From Ferribacterium limneticum (lineage in GTDB: Bacteria; Pseudomonadota; Gammaproteobacteria; Burkholderiales; Rhodocyclaceae), in contig NZ_CP075190.1 in the NCBI RefSeq assembly GCF_020510585.1, positions 2,602,001 through 2,666,000 on the forward strand: a stretch of 64,000 nt of DNA, in the 5' to 3' direction. This document shows, piece by piece, positions 53,037-61,114 of the stretch (the first letter of the stretch is position 1; every line of letters starts with the position of its first letter). Below the pieces are notes generated by a model, which was given only the letters and a program-made list of their open reading frames with translations, was not told where the DNA came from and searched no databases. The position numbers and the translations under genes were made by a program.

Positions 53037-54146
53037 ATGAATGCCGAAATTCTGGTCGTCGAAGATACGCCGGCCTCCCTCGAACTGCTCTCCCAGCTCT
53101 TATCCCAGGCGGGCTATACGGTGCGCCCGGCACTTGAGGGACGGATGGCGTTGCGTTCAGCACAAGCCAGCCCCCCCGACCTGATCCTGCTCGATGTGCG
53201 CATGCCCGGCATTGACGGCTACGAGGTCTGCCGGAGACTGAAAGCCGACCCGCGGACCCGCGACATTCCCGTCATTTTCCTGTCGGCCCTGCGCGAAGCG
53301 GGCGACAAGTTGAAGGGCTTCGAGTTCGGGGCAGTCGACTACATCGCCAAACCGTATCAGCCGGAAGAGGTGCTGGCCCGAGTGCGGACCCATGTCGAAC
53401 TGCGCCACCTGCAGTCGCGGCTCGAAGAGCGGGTCGGCGAGCGCACCGCGCAGTTGCTCGAGGCACAGGCCTGCCTCCAAGAATCGCAGACCCGCTTGCA
53501 GGAACTGGCCGGCTTCCTGCAGACCGTCCGCGAAGAGGAGCGTTCGGGCATCGCCCGCGAACTGCACGACGAACTCGGCCAAGCCCTGACCGCGCTACGC
53601 ATCGACCTCGGCTGGCTCAAGGAAAAATGCGGCCAACTCGGGCCGCCGGTGGTGCAACGCGCCGAAGCGGCTTATGGTCTGGTCGAACGGACGATCAGTG
53701 CCTTGCGCCGGATTTCGGAAGGTCTGCGCCCCGGCATGCTCGATGTGCTCGGATTGGCCGCGGCCATTGAGCATCATGTCAGCCAGTTTCAGGAACGTAC
53801 CGGCATCGCCTGTACGCTGACCATGAACCGGGAGGAATTCGAAATCGACGAACCGCTGGCCACGGCCATCTTCCGGCTCGTCCAGGAGTCGTTGACCAAT
53901 GTGGCGCGACACGCGGCAGCGCAGCACGTCGCCGTCCGAATCGAAGATGGTGAAAGTGAGATCCGGGTGCGCGTAGACGACGACGGCTGCGGCTTCGTGA
54001 CGACGAGCGAAAAGAAGACTTTTGGCCTGCTCGGCATGCAGGAAAGAGTGAAAATACTGGGCGGGCGTATCGAGATCGTCAGCCAGCCGGGACAAGGAAC
54101 GCGCATCGATGCGCGCCTCCCGAAACAGCAAGGGGAAAGCAAATGA
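53037..54146 (+). CDS. Receiver-histidine kinase (NarX-type) without membrane anchor
   Basis: 369 aa. N-terminal receiver with Asp53 (LILLDVRMPGIDG), coiled coil, then a HisKA_3 domain with His177 (IARELHDELGQALTALRIDL) and ATPase domain (VQESLTNVARHA, DDDGCGF, GLLGMQERV). It can accept phosphate on its receiver and has a kinase of the type that pairs with LuxR-family regulators, as found next. It starts two bases after the hybrid kinase and overlaps the regulator gene by four bases. Confidence 0.9.
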   Translation: MNAEILVVEDTPASLELLSQLLSQAGYTVRPALEGRMALRSAQASPPDLILLDVRMPGIDGYEVCRRLKADPRTRDIPVIFLSALREAGDKLKGFEFGAVDYIAKPYQPEEVLARVRTHVELRHLQSRLEERVGERTAQLLEAQACLQESQTRLQELAGFLQTVREEERSGIARELHDELGQALTALRIDLGWLKEKCGQLGPPVVQRAEAAYGLVERTISALRRISEGLRPGMLDVLGLAAAIEHHVSQFQERTGIACTLTMNREEFEIDEPLATAIFRLVQESLTNVARHAAAQHVAVRIEDGESEIRVRVDDDGCGFVTTSEKKTFGLLGMQERVKILGGRIEIVSQPGQGTRIDARLPKQQGESK

Positions 54147-54799
54147 TCCGGATACTGATTGCCGATGACCACGATATCCTGCGCGCCGGCCTCAAACACA
54201 TCCTGCAGGACAGCGGCGACATCGTCGTCGGCGGCGAAGCCAGCGACGGCTACCAGGTCCTGACCCAGGTCCGCGCCGAAAAATGGGACGCCATCGTGCT
54301 CGACCTGTCGATGCCGGGCAAGAGCGGCATCGAACTGATCAAGCAGATCAAGGGCGAATTTCCCCGCCTGCCCATCCTGATCCTCAGCATGCACAAGGAA
54401 GACCTCTATGCCGTGCGCGCCTTGAAAGCCGGCGCTTCCGGCTACCTGTGCAAGGATAGCGCCGAAACCCTTCTCGTCCAGGCCATCCGCAAGGTCGCCG
54501 GGGGCGGCCTGTTCATCGATCAGGCGGTGGCCGAAAAACTGGCCGTCGACATGCTGACCGGCGCCGCGGGCGGCGCCCCCCACAGCCGACTGACCGACCG
54601 CGAATACCAGATATTCCTTCTCGTGGCCCGCGGCCACGGGGTAACCGACATCAGCCGCCAGTTGAATCTGAGCGTCAAGACCGTCAGCACGCACAAGACG
54701 CGGATTCTGGAAAAAATGGAGTTGGCCAACACCGCCGACCTGATCCACTACGCCATCCGGCACAACTTGGTCGACGGCGTAGACAGCCTGGCCGAGTAA
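54143..54799 (+). CDS. NarL/FixJ-type (LuxR HTH) response regulator
   Basis: 218 aa. Receiver with Asp54 (AIVLDLSMPGKSG) and Lys (YLCKDSA region), then a LuxR-type HTH (LTDREYQIFLLVARGHGVTD, ISRQLNLSVKTVSTHKTRIL). Terminal output of the relay started by the heme-c kinase. The next gene downstream is nosZ copy 2, 324 bases away, making it the most likely target. AAGGGGAAA precedes the ATG. Confidence 0.92.
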   Translation: MIRILIADDHDILRAGLKHILQDSGDIVVGGEASDGYQVLTQVRAEKWDAIVLDLSMPGKSGIELIKQIKGEFPRLPILILSMHKEDLYAVRALKAGASGYLCKDSAETLLVQAIRKVAGGGLFIDQAVAEKLAVDMLTGAAGGAPHSRLTDREYQIFLLVARGHGVTDISRQLNLSVKTVSTHKTRILEKMELANTADLIHYAIRHNLVDGVDSLAE

Positions 54800-54920
54800 A
54801 TCCACCATCCGCCGGCCGGCACTGCAAGCCGGCTGGTCAGCCGACGATAGCGTCGGCCGCCACTGCTCTCCTATGTTCGATAGCACGCAGAAAAATTTCG
54901 GACGGCAGACCATGATCATA

Positions 54921-54964
54921 ACGCCAGGGGCGTCGTAGGAATATTCCCACGACGCCCCTGGCGT
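54921..54964. promoter_or_regulatory. Perfect 16-bp inverted repeat upstream of nosZ copy 2
   Basis: ACGCCAGGGGCGTCGT and its exact reverse complement are separated by 12 bases that contain the palindrome GGAATATTCC. A further palindrome TTCCCACCGTGGGAA follows at 54965-54979. It may be a terminator of the regulator gene (TTTT follows) or a binding site for it. The gap 54800-55122 also holds a small hairpin at 54840-54857 (GCCGACG / CGTCGGC) and no gene. Confidence 0.6.
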
Positions 54965-55122
54965 TTTCCCACCGTGGGAATCAGTTGTCCTTACCTGTCT
55001 GCCGCTATCCGTCGAGCCTACACTGCCCCACATGCGACACATTGCCGCAGTGGCATTTCGCCGCAGGGCGATGCAGTCGGAAAAAAGAAGTAGAACCTCA
55101 ATCGATTCATGGGAGAGTCAAT

Positions 55123-57417
55123 ATGAAAACCCGTATAAAACAAACCGTCGGCGTGCTCGTTGCAGCCGGCATTGGCTGGGGAGCGGCCAGTACGGCGTGG
55201 TCGGCCGAATCGCTGCAGGACGTGATGAAGCGGCGCAATCTGAGCCAGCAGGATCTGCTCGCTGCGTCGAAGACCTACGTCCCGACCGGCAAGCGCGACG
55301 AATTCGTCGCCTTCAGCTCTGGTGGCCAGTCCGGCCAGATCATCGTGTATGGCATTCCGTCCATGCGCATCCTCAAGTACATCGGCGTGTTCACGCCGGA
55401 ACCGTGGCAGGGCTACGGCTTCGATGAAAACTCCAAGGCTGTGCTGCGCCAGGGCAACATCGACGGCAAGGAAATCAACTGGGGCGATACGCACCACCCG
55501 GCCATCTCCGAAACCCAGGGCAAGTACGACGGCCAGTTCCTGTTCATCAACGACAAGGCCAATCCGCGCCTCGCCGTGATCGACCTGCGTGACTTCGAAA
55601 CCAAGCAGATCGTGGTCAACCCGATCTTCAAGTCGGAACACGGCGGCGCTTTCGTCACGCCGAACACCGACTACATCATTGAAGCCGCCCAGTACGCCTC
55701 GCCGCTTGAGAACAAGAAGTTCTTCCCGCTCGAAGAGTTCAACGAGAAGTATCGCGGCGGCATCACCTACTGGAAGTTCGACCGCAAGGAAGGCCGCATC
55801 AACGCCAAGGAATCCTTCTCCCTCGAACTGCCGCCGTACTCGCAGGACTTGTCCGATGCGGGTAAGGGTCCGTCCGATGGCTGGTCCTTCACCAACTCCT
55901 TCTGTTCCGAGCGTTACGTCGGTGGTATCGAAAAGGGTCGTCCGCCGTATGAAGCCGGTTGCTCCGCCAAGGACACCGACTATCTGCACGTGATCAACTG
56001 GAAGAAGGCGGCTGAACTGGTCGCTGCCGGCAAGGCCAAGAAGATCAACGGCCACAACGTGCTGATGATGGAAACGGCAATCAAGGAAGGCATCCTCTTC
56101 CTCGTCCCGGAACCGAAGTCGCCGCACGGCGTCGACGTCACCCCGGACGGCAAGTTCCTGACCGTCGCCGGCAAGCTCGACACCCACGTGTCCGTCTATT
56201 CCTTCGAGAAGATCCAGGCCGCCATCAAGGCCGGCAAGTTCGAATCCAAGGATCCGTACGGTATTCCGGTCATCGGCATGAAGGATGCGCTGCATACCCA
56301 GGTCCAGCTCGGCCTCGGCCCCTTGCACACCCAGTATGACTCCAAGCCCTGTATCGCCTACACCTCGCTGTATGTTGATTCGCAGGTCGTCAAATGGAAT
56401 CACTGTGATGGCAAGGTGCTCGACAAGATCTCCGTGCACTACAACATCGGTCACCTGATGACCATGGAAGGTGACTCGGCTGATCCGAAGGGTCGTTACC
56501 TGGTGGCGCTCAACAAGCTGGCCATCGACCGTTTCGTGCCGGTTGGTCCGCTGCATCCGCAAAACCATCAGCTGATCGACATTTCGAACGACAAGATGCA
56601 GTTGTTGTACGACATGCCGGTGCCGCTGGGTGAGCCGCACTACGTCGTCGCCATCGAAGCTTCGAAACTGAAGCCGGGCGTCCGCTACAAGGTCGGTACC
56701 GATTCCCGCACCGACAAGCCGCATCCGGGCATGGTTCGCGCTGGCGAGGAAGTCACGACCAAGAAGGGCAACAAGATCGAGGTCAAGGGCACGCTCATCC
56801 GCTCGCATATCACGCCGGAAACCATCGAAGCTGAAGTTGGCGACGAAATCACCATCCACCTGACCAACCTCGAACGTGCTCAGGACGAAACCCACGGCTT
56901 CACCGTGTCGACCATGAATGTGCACGCTTCGGTTGAGCCGGGCAAGACGGTGACCGTCAAGTTCAAGGCTGACAAGGAAGGTGTGTATCCGTACTACTGC
57001 ACCGAGTTCTGCTCCGCACTGCACCTTGAAATGCAGGGTTACCTGCTGGTCAAGCCGAAGGGCTGGAAGCCGGGCAAGGTTGAAGCGGCCAAGGCCGTCT
57101 ATACCGAAGCCGACTACAAAGCCACGGTCAAGAAGGTTGCTGACACCCAGGTCGTCATTGATTCCGTCGTTGGTTACATCACCAGCGTCAACTTCAAGGA
57201 CTTCCCGGATGTGGTGAACATGGTCGACGACGCAACCGACCAGCTCGGCAAGATCAAGGAAGCCAAGGCCAAGCACGAAGCCGCAGCCGCCAAGAAGGAT
57301 TGGGACCAAGCCAATCTGTGGGCTGAGCAAGTCTGGCAATACCAGGTCAAGGCCGCCGACATCGGCTTGCGCGCCAAAACCTACCTTGAGCAGAACGGCG
57401 CCAAGAAGGTCAAGTAA
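55123..57417 (+). CDS. nosZ: Nitrous oxide reductase, Sec-type (clade II), copy 2
   Basis: 764 aa. Mature enzyme identical by eye to copy 1, with the same CuZ and CuA motifs. Only the signal peptide differs (MKTRIKQTVGVLVAAGIGWG, AASTAWSA), again without a twin arginine. The ATG at 55123 follows GGGAGAG. This copy heads the rest of the nos cluster (two cytochromes, nosB, nosD, nosG, nosH), so it is probably the ancestral position; copy 1 stands alone with its own terminator. Two copies with different leaders can be expressed under different conditions. Confidence 0.95.
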   Translation: MKTRIKQTVGVLVAAGIGWGAASTAWSAESLQDVMKRRNLSQQDLLAASKTYVPTGKRDEFVAFSSGGQSGQIIVYGIPSMRILKYIGVFTPEPWQGYGFDENSKAVLRQGNIDGKEINWGDTHHPAISETQGKYDGQFLFINDKANPRLAVIDLRDFETKQIVVNPIFKSEHGGAFVTPNTDYIIEAAQYASPLENKKFFPLEEFNEKYRGGITYWKFDRKEGRINAKESFSLELPPYSQDLSDAGKGPSDGWSFTNSFCSERYVGGIEKGRPPYEAGCSAKDTDYLHVINWKKAAELVAAGKAKKINGHNVLMMETAIKEGILFLVPEPKSPHGVDVTPDGKFLTVAGKLDTHVSVYSFEKIQAAIKAGKFESKDPYGIPVIGMKDALHTQVQLGLGPLHTQYDSKPCIAYTSLYVDSQVVKWNHCDGKVLDKISVHYNIGHLMTMEGDSADPKGRYLVALNKLAIDRFVPVGPLHPQNHQLIDISNDKMQLLYDMPVPLGEPHYVVAIEASKLKPGVRYKVGTDSRTDKPHPGMVRAGEEVTTKKGNKIEVKGTLIRSHITPETIEAEVGDEITIHLTNLERAQDETHGFTVSTMNVHASVEPGKTVTVKFKADKEGVYPYYCTEFCSALHLEMQGYLLVKPKGWKPGKVEAAKAVYTEADYKATVKKVADTQVVIDSVVGYITSVNFKDFPDVVNMVDDATDQLGKIKEAKAKHEAAAAKKDWDQANLWAEQVWQYQVKAADIGLRAKTYLEQNGAKKVK
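55192..57417 (+). repeat. 2,226-bp direct repeat, right copy (nosZ body)
   Basis: Partner of 48007-50232. Beyond the TAA the sequences differ at once (AAAAAAT here, GCCATCC there); before the boundary the signal-peptide regions are dissimilar. Confidence 0.9.
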
Positions 57418-57454
57418 AAAAATCTTGATTGTTGATGTATCTCATTAAACTCGA

Positions 57455-57484
57455 GTGGGAAGCTGGGTTACCTTGGCTTCCCAC
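57455..57484 (+). other. Hairpin between nosZ copy 2 and the cytochrome gene
   Basis: Perfect nine-base stem GTGGGAAGC / GCTTCCCAC with a 12-base loop, 38 bases after the nosZ stop and 21 before the next ATG. No T-tract follows, so it is more likely an mRNA stability or processing structure than a terminator. Confidence 0.5.
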
Positions 57485-57505
57485 CAAACAACGGAGGGTA
57501 AACCC

Positions 57506-57814
57506 ATGAAATCAGTAGTGTTTCTTGCCATTGCGGCACTCACGGCCGGCTCGGCCATCGCAGCCCCGGATGGCGCCAAGCTGTATGCCGAAAAGACCTG
57601 CAACGCCTGCCACGGCCCCAAGGGCGACAAGCCGCTGATGCCGAACTACCCGAAAATTGCCGGACAAAACGCCGCTTATTCTGAACAGCAAATCAAGGAC
57701 ATCAAGAGCGGTGCCCGTAACAACGGTCAGACCGCCGCCATGAAGGGCGTCCTGCATCTCGTCAATGACGAGGAAATCAAGGCGATCTCCGAATATCTGG
57801 CCAAGCTGAAATAA
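57506..57814 (+). CDS. Monoheme cytochrome c of the nos cluster
   Basis: 102 aa. Signal peptide (MKSVVFLAIAALTAGSAIAA) and one heme site, TCNACHGPKGDK, with a Met candidate in MPNYPKIAGQN; class I c553/c4-like fold. Cytochromes of this type in clade II nos clusters are thought to donate electrons to NosZ. CGGAGGG precedes the ATG. Follows nosZ copy 2 after 88 bases. Confidence 0.9.
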   Translation: MKSVVFLAIAALTAGSAIAAPDGAKLYAEKTCNACHGPKGDKPLMPNYPKIAGQNAAYSEQQIKDIKSGARNNGQTAAMKGVLHLVNDEEIKAISEYLAKLK

Positions 57815-57925
57815 TCGAGAGAGGCTGGTTTTTCCGGCTTCTGACCAACATCAAAGAACGCTGATATTCATAGTGCCACAATGGTTTCAGCGTTTCGAAT
57901 CATCCGCCATAAAAGGAAACCAAAC

Positions 57926-58693
57926 ATGAAAGCATCACTCCTTTTGATCAGCCTGCTGTCAGCGGGCATTGCATTTGCCGCCCCTCCGGCCCCGAAAACC
58001 GAAGGCATCGAAGGCAAGGATTACAAGTGGAACGCCCAGGGTGGCGAGAAGAGCGAAGCGCTCTCCAAGAAAGGTGACGCCAAGGCTGGCGAAGAAGGTT
58101 ACGAAACCTGTGGCGCCTGCCACCTGCCGTCCGGCGCCGGTCGCCCGGACGGCACCTTCCCGCAGCTCGCCGGCCAGCACACCACCGTGCTGATCAAGCA
58201 GATGGCCGACATTCGCGCCGGCCTGCGCGACAACCCGACGATGTACCCGTTTGCCGCGACGCTGACCGATGCCCAGGAACTAGCCAATGTCGCCGCCTAC
58301 ATCGAGAAATTGTGCATTCCGCTCGACCACGGTCATTACGACTCGAAGCCGGGTGACAATATGGACAAGAACTGGAAGGCACCGGCCGACACCGACAAGC
58401 GCATCGCCGAAGGCAAGGTGCTGTACGAGAAGGAATGTCTGGAATGCCACGGCAAGAACGGCGAAGGCAACAAGGAAAAGTTCTACCCGGTGATCGCCGG
58501 CCAGCACTACAAGTACCTGCTGCGCCAGATGACCGAGATTCGCAACGGCCATCGCCGTAACGCCAATCCGGACATGGTCAAGATCATCAAGAAGTACACC
58601 GATGACCAGCTGATTTCCATCTCGGCTTATCAGTCCAGCCTGGTCATGCCGGGCAACATGTGCAAGCCGAAGGCAACCGGCAAGAAGAAGTAA
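57926..58693 (+). CDS. Diheme cytochrome c of the nos cluster
   Basis: 255 aa. Signal peptide (MKASLLLISLLSAGIAFAAP) and two heme motifs, TCGACHLPSGAG and ECLECHGKNGEG, each with a following c4-like segment (FPQLAGQHTTVL; YPVIAGQHYKYL). Likely takes electrons from the quinol side and passes them to the monoheme cytochrome or NosZ. AAAAGGAAA precedes the ATG at 57926. Confidence 0.9.
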   Translation: MKASLLLISLLSAGIAFAAPPAPKTEGIEGKDYKWNAQGGEKSEALSKKGDAKAGEEGYETCGACHLPSGAGRPDGTFPQLAGQHTTVLIKQMADIRAGLRDNPTMYPFAATLTDAQELANVAAYIEKLCIPLDHGHYDSKPGDNMDKNWKAPADTDKRIAEGKVLYEKECLECHGKNGEGNKEKFYPVIAGQHYKYLLRQMTEIRNGHRRNANPDMVKIIKKYTDDQLISISAYQSSLVMPGNMCKPKATGKKK

Positions 58694-58705
58694 AAGCGGT
58701 AGTCT

Positions 58706-58732
58706 GGTTGCCTGAACTCGCTTCAGGCAACC
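58706..58732 (+). other. Hairpin between the diheme cytochrome and nosB
   Basis: Perfect ten-base stem GGTTGCCTGA / TCAGGCAACC with loop ACTCGCT, 12 bases after the stop. No T-tract. Similar in place to the hairpin at 57455, so the nos mRNA may be processed or stabilised at these points. Confidence 0.5.
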
Positions 58733-58775
58733 AATTCCGGTCTGTGACCGGATGCATTGAACAGAGAACAGCAAA

Positions 58776-59750
58776 ATGGAAAAACAAGACAAAATCATCG
58801 GTGGCCTGACCCTGATCTCCCTGATCTGCCTGGTCGCTGCCTACTTTGCGCCGATCTGGTGGGTTTCACTGACCGCCCCGAATTACCCGCCCGATGCCTT
58901 CCCCGATGGCATCCGCATCCATTTCCATTTCGATGGCGTCTATAACGGCTGCAAGGTGGCCGGCAAAGGCACCCGGATGGCCAACGAGATCATCCAGAAG
59001 GATCTCGCCCACGACGACGAGCGCTATAACCCGATCACCGACGCCACCAAGAACGTCGACAAGGGTGCCGAAGGCCTCGATTGCGTTCATGAAATGAACA
59101 CCATCAACCACTACGTCGGCATGTTCCCGATCGCCACCGGCGCCCCGGTCGAAAAGCCGCTCGCCAAGTTCTTCTTCGGCTTCTTTGCCGTGATGATGCT
59201 GGCTTTCACGGTCAACCGGAAAAAACCGCGAATTTTGATATTGAGCGCCGGCTTTGCCGCCGTCGCCGCCTGGATGATTGTCGACCAGTTCATGCTCGGC
59301 CACCTCGAAAGCCATGTTCAGGCCTACATGCAGGAATCCGGCACCTTCTTCAAGGACATGGAGCGCATCAACGTCTGGGGTGACAACGTCCGCAACGTAT
59401 CGAAGATGGTCATCTTCGGCCTGATCGCGGTGATGGGTATCGTCATCGCCGGCACCGCCAAAATCAAACCGTTCCAGCTCCTGCTGGCGCTGGTCCCGGC
59501 CCTGCTCCCGGTCTTCTTCGTCATCACCTACGCCGGCTGGCTGTGGTTCTTCGGCCACAACATGCACCCATGGGGCGCCTTCACGGTCAAGCCCTTCATG
59601 CCTACCGTCTTCGGCGAAGGCAAAGTCGCGCAGTTCTCGACCTTCTCCTATCCGTACTGGGGCTATGGCCTGCTCGTGGCGATTTTCGCCTGCATGATGC
59701 TGGCCCTGCTCATTCGCCGCAAACAGTTGCGCGAAGGAACTGCCGAGTAA
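58776..59750 (+). CDS. nosB: NosB-like integral membrane protein
   Basis: 324 aa with five or six membrane segments: about 8-28 (GLTLISLICLVAAYFAPIWW), a large periplasmic loop with Cys (YNGCKV, GLDCVHEMNTINHYVGMFPI), then 130-145, 155-172, 208-225, 232-255 and 298-315. Encoded between NosZ and NosD only in clade II clusters; needed for N2O respiration in Wolinella by report, role unclear. A copy of the dispersed 35-bp element is in frame at 59207-59241, giving FTVNRKKPRILIL between two membrane segments. Confidence 0.85.
   Translation: MEKQDKIIGGLTLISLICLVAAYFAPIWWVSLTAPNYPPDAFPDGIRIHFHFDGVYNGCKVAGKGTRMANEIIQKDLAHDDERYNPITDATKNVDKGAEGLDCVHEMNTINHYVGMFPIATGAPVEKPLAKFFFGFFAVMMLAFTVNRKKPRILILSAGFAAVAAWMIVDQFMLGHLESHVQAYMQESGTFFKDMERINVWGDNVRNVSKMVIFGLIAVMGIVIAGTAKIKPFQLLLALVPALLPVFFVITYAGWLWFFGHNMHPWGAFTVKPFMPTVFGEGKVAQFSTFSYPYWGYGLLVAIFACMMLALLIRRKQLREGTAE
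59207..59241 (+). repeat. Dispersed 35-bp element inside nosB
   Basis: CACGGTCAACCGG, six As, CCGCG, AATTTTGATAT. In frame as TVNRKKPRILI at a cytoplasmic or periplasmic loop. Confidence 0.85.
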
Positions 59751-59755
59751 TCCGC

Positions 59756-61114
59756 ATGAGCCGCCTGAACCAACTGGCCAGGCTGAGCCTGGCCACCACG
59801 CTCCTGCTGGTCCTCACCACCGGCAACACTGAGCCGCAGGCCAACGTGCCGGCCGGCATGGGCGCCCGCGCCGATGTCGACCGCCCGAAGCCGACCTTCA
59901 TGCTGCACGAACGCGACAAACGCGTGCATGGCCTCAAGCCCTTCCAGGATCTCGTCGACAAGGCACCGGCTGGTTCGATCCTCAAGCCACCGCCAGGAAG
60001 CTACGCCGGCCCGGTGACCATCAACAAGGCGCTGACCATCGATGGTGGAGGCAAAGTAACAATCGACTCCGGTGACCGCGGCACGGTCATGATGCTGGAC
60101 GCCAGCAATGCGGTGATCCGTGGCATCCACCTGACCGGTTCCGGCGATTCGCACGACTCTGACGACTCTTGTCTCGATGTTCGCGGCAATCACAACACCA
60201 TCGAAAACGTCGAGATGGACAATTGCCTGTTCGGCCTTGATCTCAAGCAGTCGAACAACAACATCATTCGCGGCAACAGCATCCGTTCCAAGGACCGTGA
60301 GCTCGGCGTCCGCGGTGACGGCCTGCGCCTGTGGTACAGCAACGACAACCTCATCGAGAAAAACAAGATCATCGACTCGCGCGACATGGTCGCCTGGTAC
60401 TCGAACAAGAATGTTTTCCGCGATAACCTCGGCCGGCGCAGCCGCTATTCGATCCATTTCATGTTCGCCAACGACAATGTCGTCGAGCGCAACGAGTTCT
60501 ACGACAACGCAGTCGGCGTCTATTTCATGTACACCGAAGGCGGCATCGTGCGCAACAACGTCATCTCGCACGCCACCGGCGCCACCGGCATGGGCATCGG
60601 CTTCAAGGAAGCTTCGGGAACGATCATCGAGAACAACGAGATCATCTACTGCGGCGTCGGCATCGGCTCCGATCTCTCGCCCTTCCAGCCCGACAGCACC
60701 ATCGAAATCCGTGGCAACCGCTTCGCCTACAACGGCACCGGCATCATGTTCAACAGTGAAACCGGCGGCAACAACATGATTGACAACGTCTTCGAAGGCA
60801 ACCTGACCCAGGTTGCCTACGGCGGCCATGGCGACAACAACAATAGCCCGAAGAACGTCTGGCGCGGCAATTACTGGGACGACTATCAGGGCTTCGACCG
60901 CAACGGCGACGGCGTCGGCGACAAGACCCACGAGCTGTATGCCTACGCCGACCAGATCTGGATGGAACTGCCCATCGCCCGCTTTTTCCGCAGCTCGCCG
61001 GTCATGGAGCTGCTCGATTTTCTTGAACGCCTGGCTCCCTTCTCCACACCGGACCTGATCCTGCGCGACGAGAAGCCGCGCTTCGTCAAACCTGAAAGAA
61101 CGGCACGCTCATGA
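59756..61114 (+). CDS. nosD: NosD, periplasmic copper-site assembly protein
   Basis: 452 aa. Signal peptide (about 1-26), then a right-handed beta-helix built from CASH repeats (NNIIRGNSIRSKDRELGVRG, NDNLIEKNKIIDSRD, NKNVFRDNLGRRS). With the NosFY ABC transporter it supplies sulfur or copper to the CuZ site of NosZ. Start at ATG 59756, five bases after nosB. Ends overlapping nosG by four bases. nosF and nosY are not in the window. Confidence 0.93.
   Translation: MSRLNQLARLSLATTLLLVLTTGNTEPQANVPAGMGARADVDRPKPTFMLHERDKRVHGLKPFQDLVDKAPAGSILKPPPGSYAGPVTINKALTIDGGGKVTIDSGDRGTVMMLDASNAVIRGIHLTGSGDSHDSDDSCLDVRGNHNTIENVEMDNCLFGLDLKQSNNNIIRGNSIRSKDRELGVRGDGLRLWYSNDNLIEKNKIIDSRDMVAWYSNKNVFRDNLGRRSRYSIHFMFANDNVVERNEFYDNAVGVYFMYTEGGIVRNNVISHATGATGMGIGFKEASGTIIENNEIIYCGVGIGSDLSPFQPDSTIEIRGNRFAYNGTGIMFNSETGGNNMIDNVFEGNLTQVAYGGHGDNNNSPKNVWRGNYWDDYQGFDRNGDGVGDKTHELYAYADQIWMELPIARFFRSSPVMELLDFLERLAPFSTPDLILRDEKPRFVKPERTARS

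Noticed and set aside
57432..57445. FNR-like box before the cytochrome gene (TTGATGTATCTCAT)
   Set aside because: The second half-site matches only three of five bases, and the gene is probably transcribed from nosZ.
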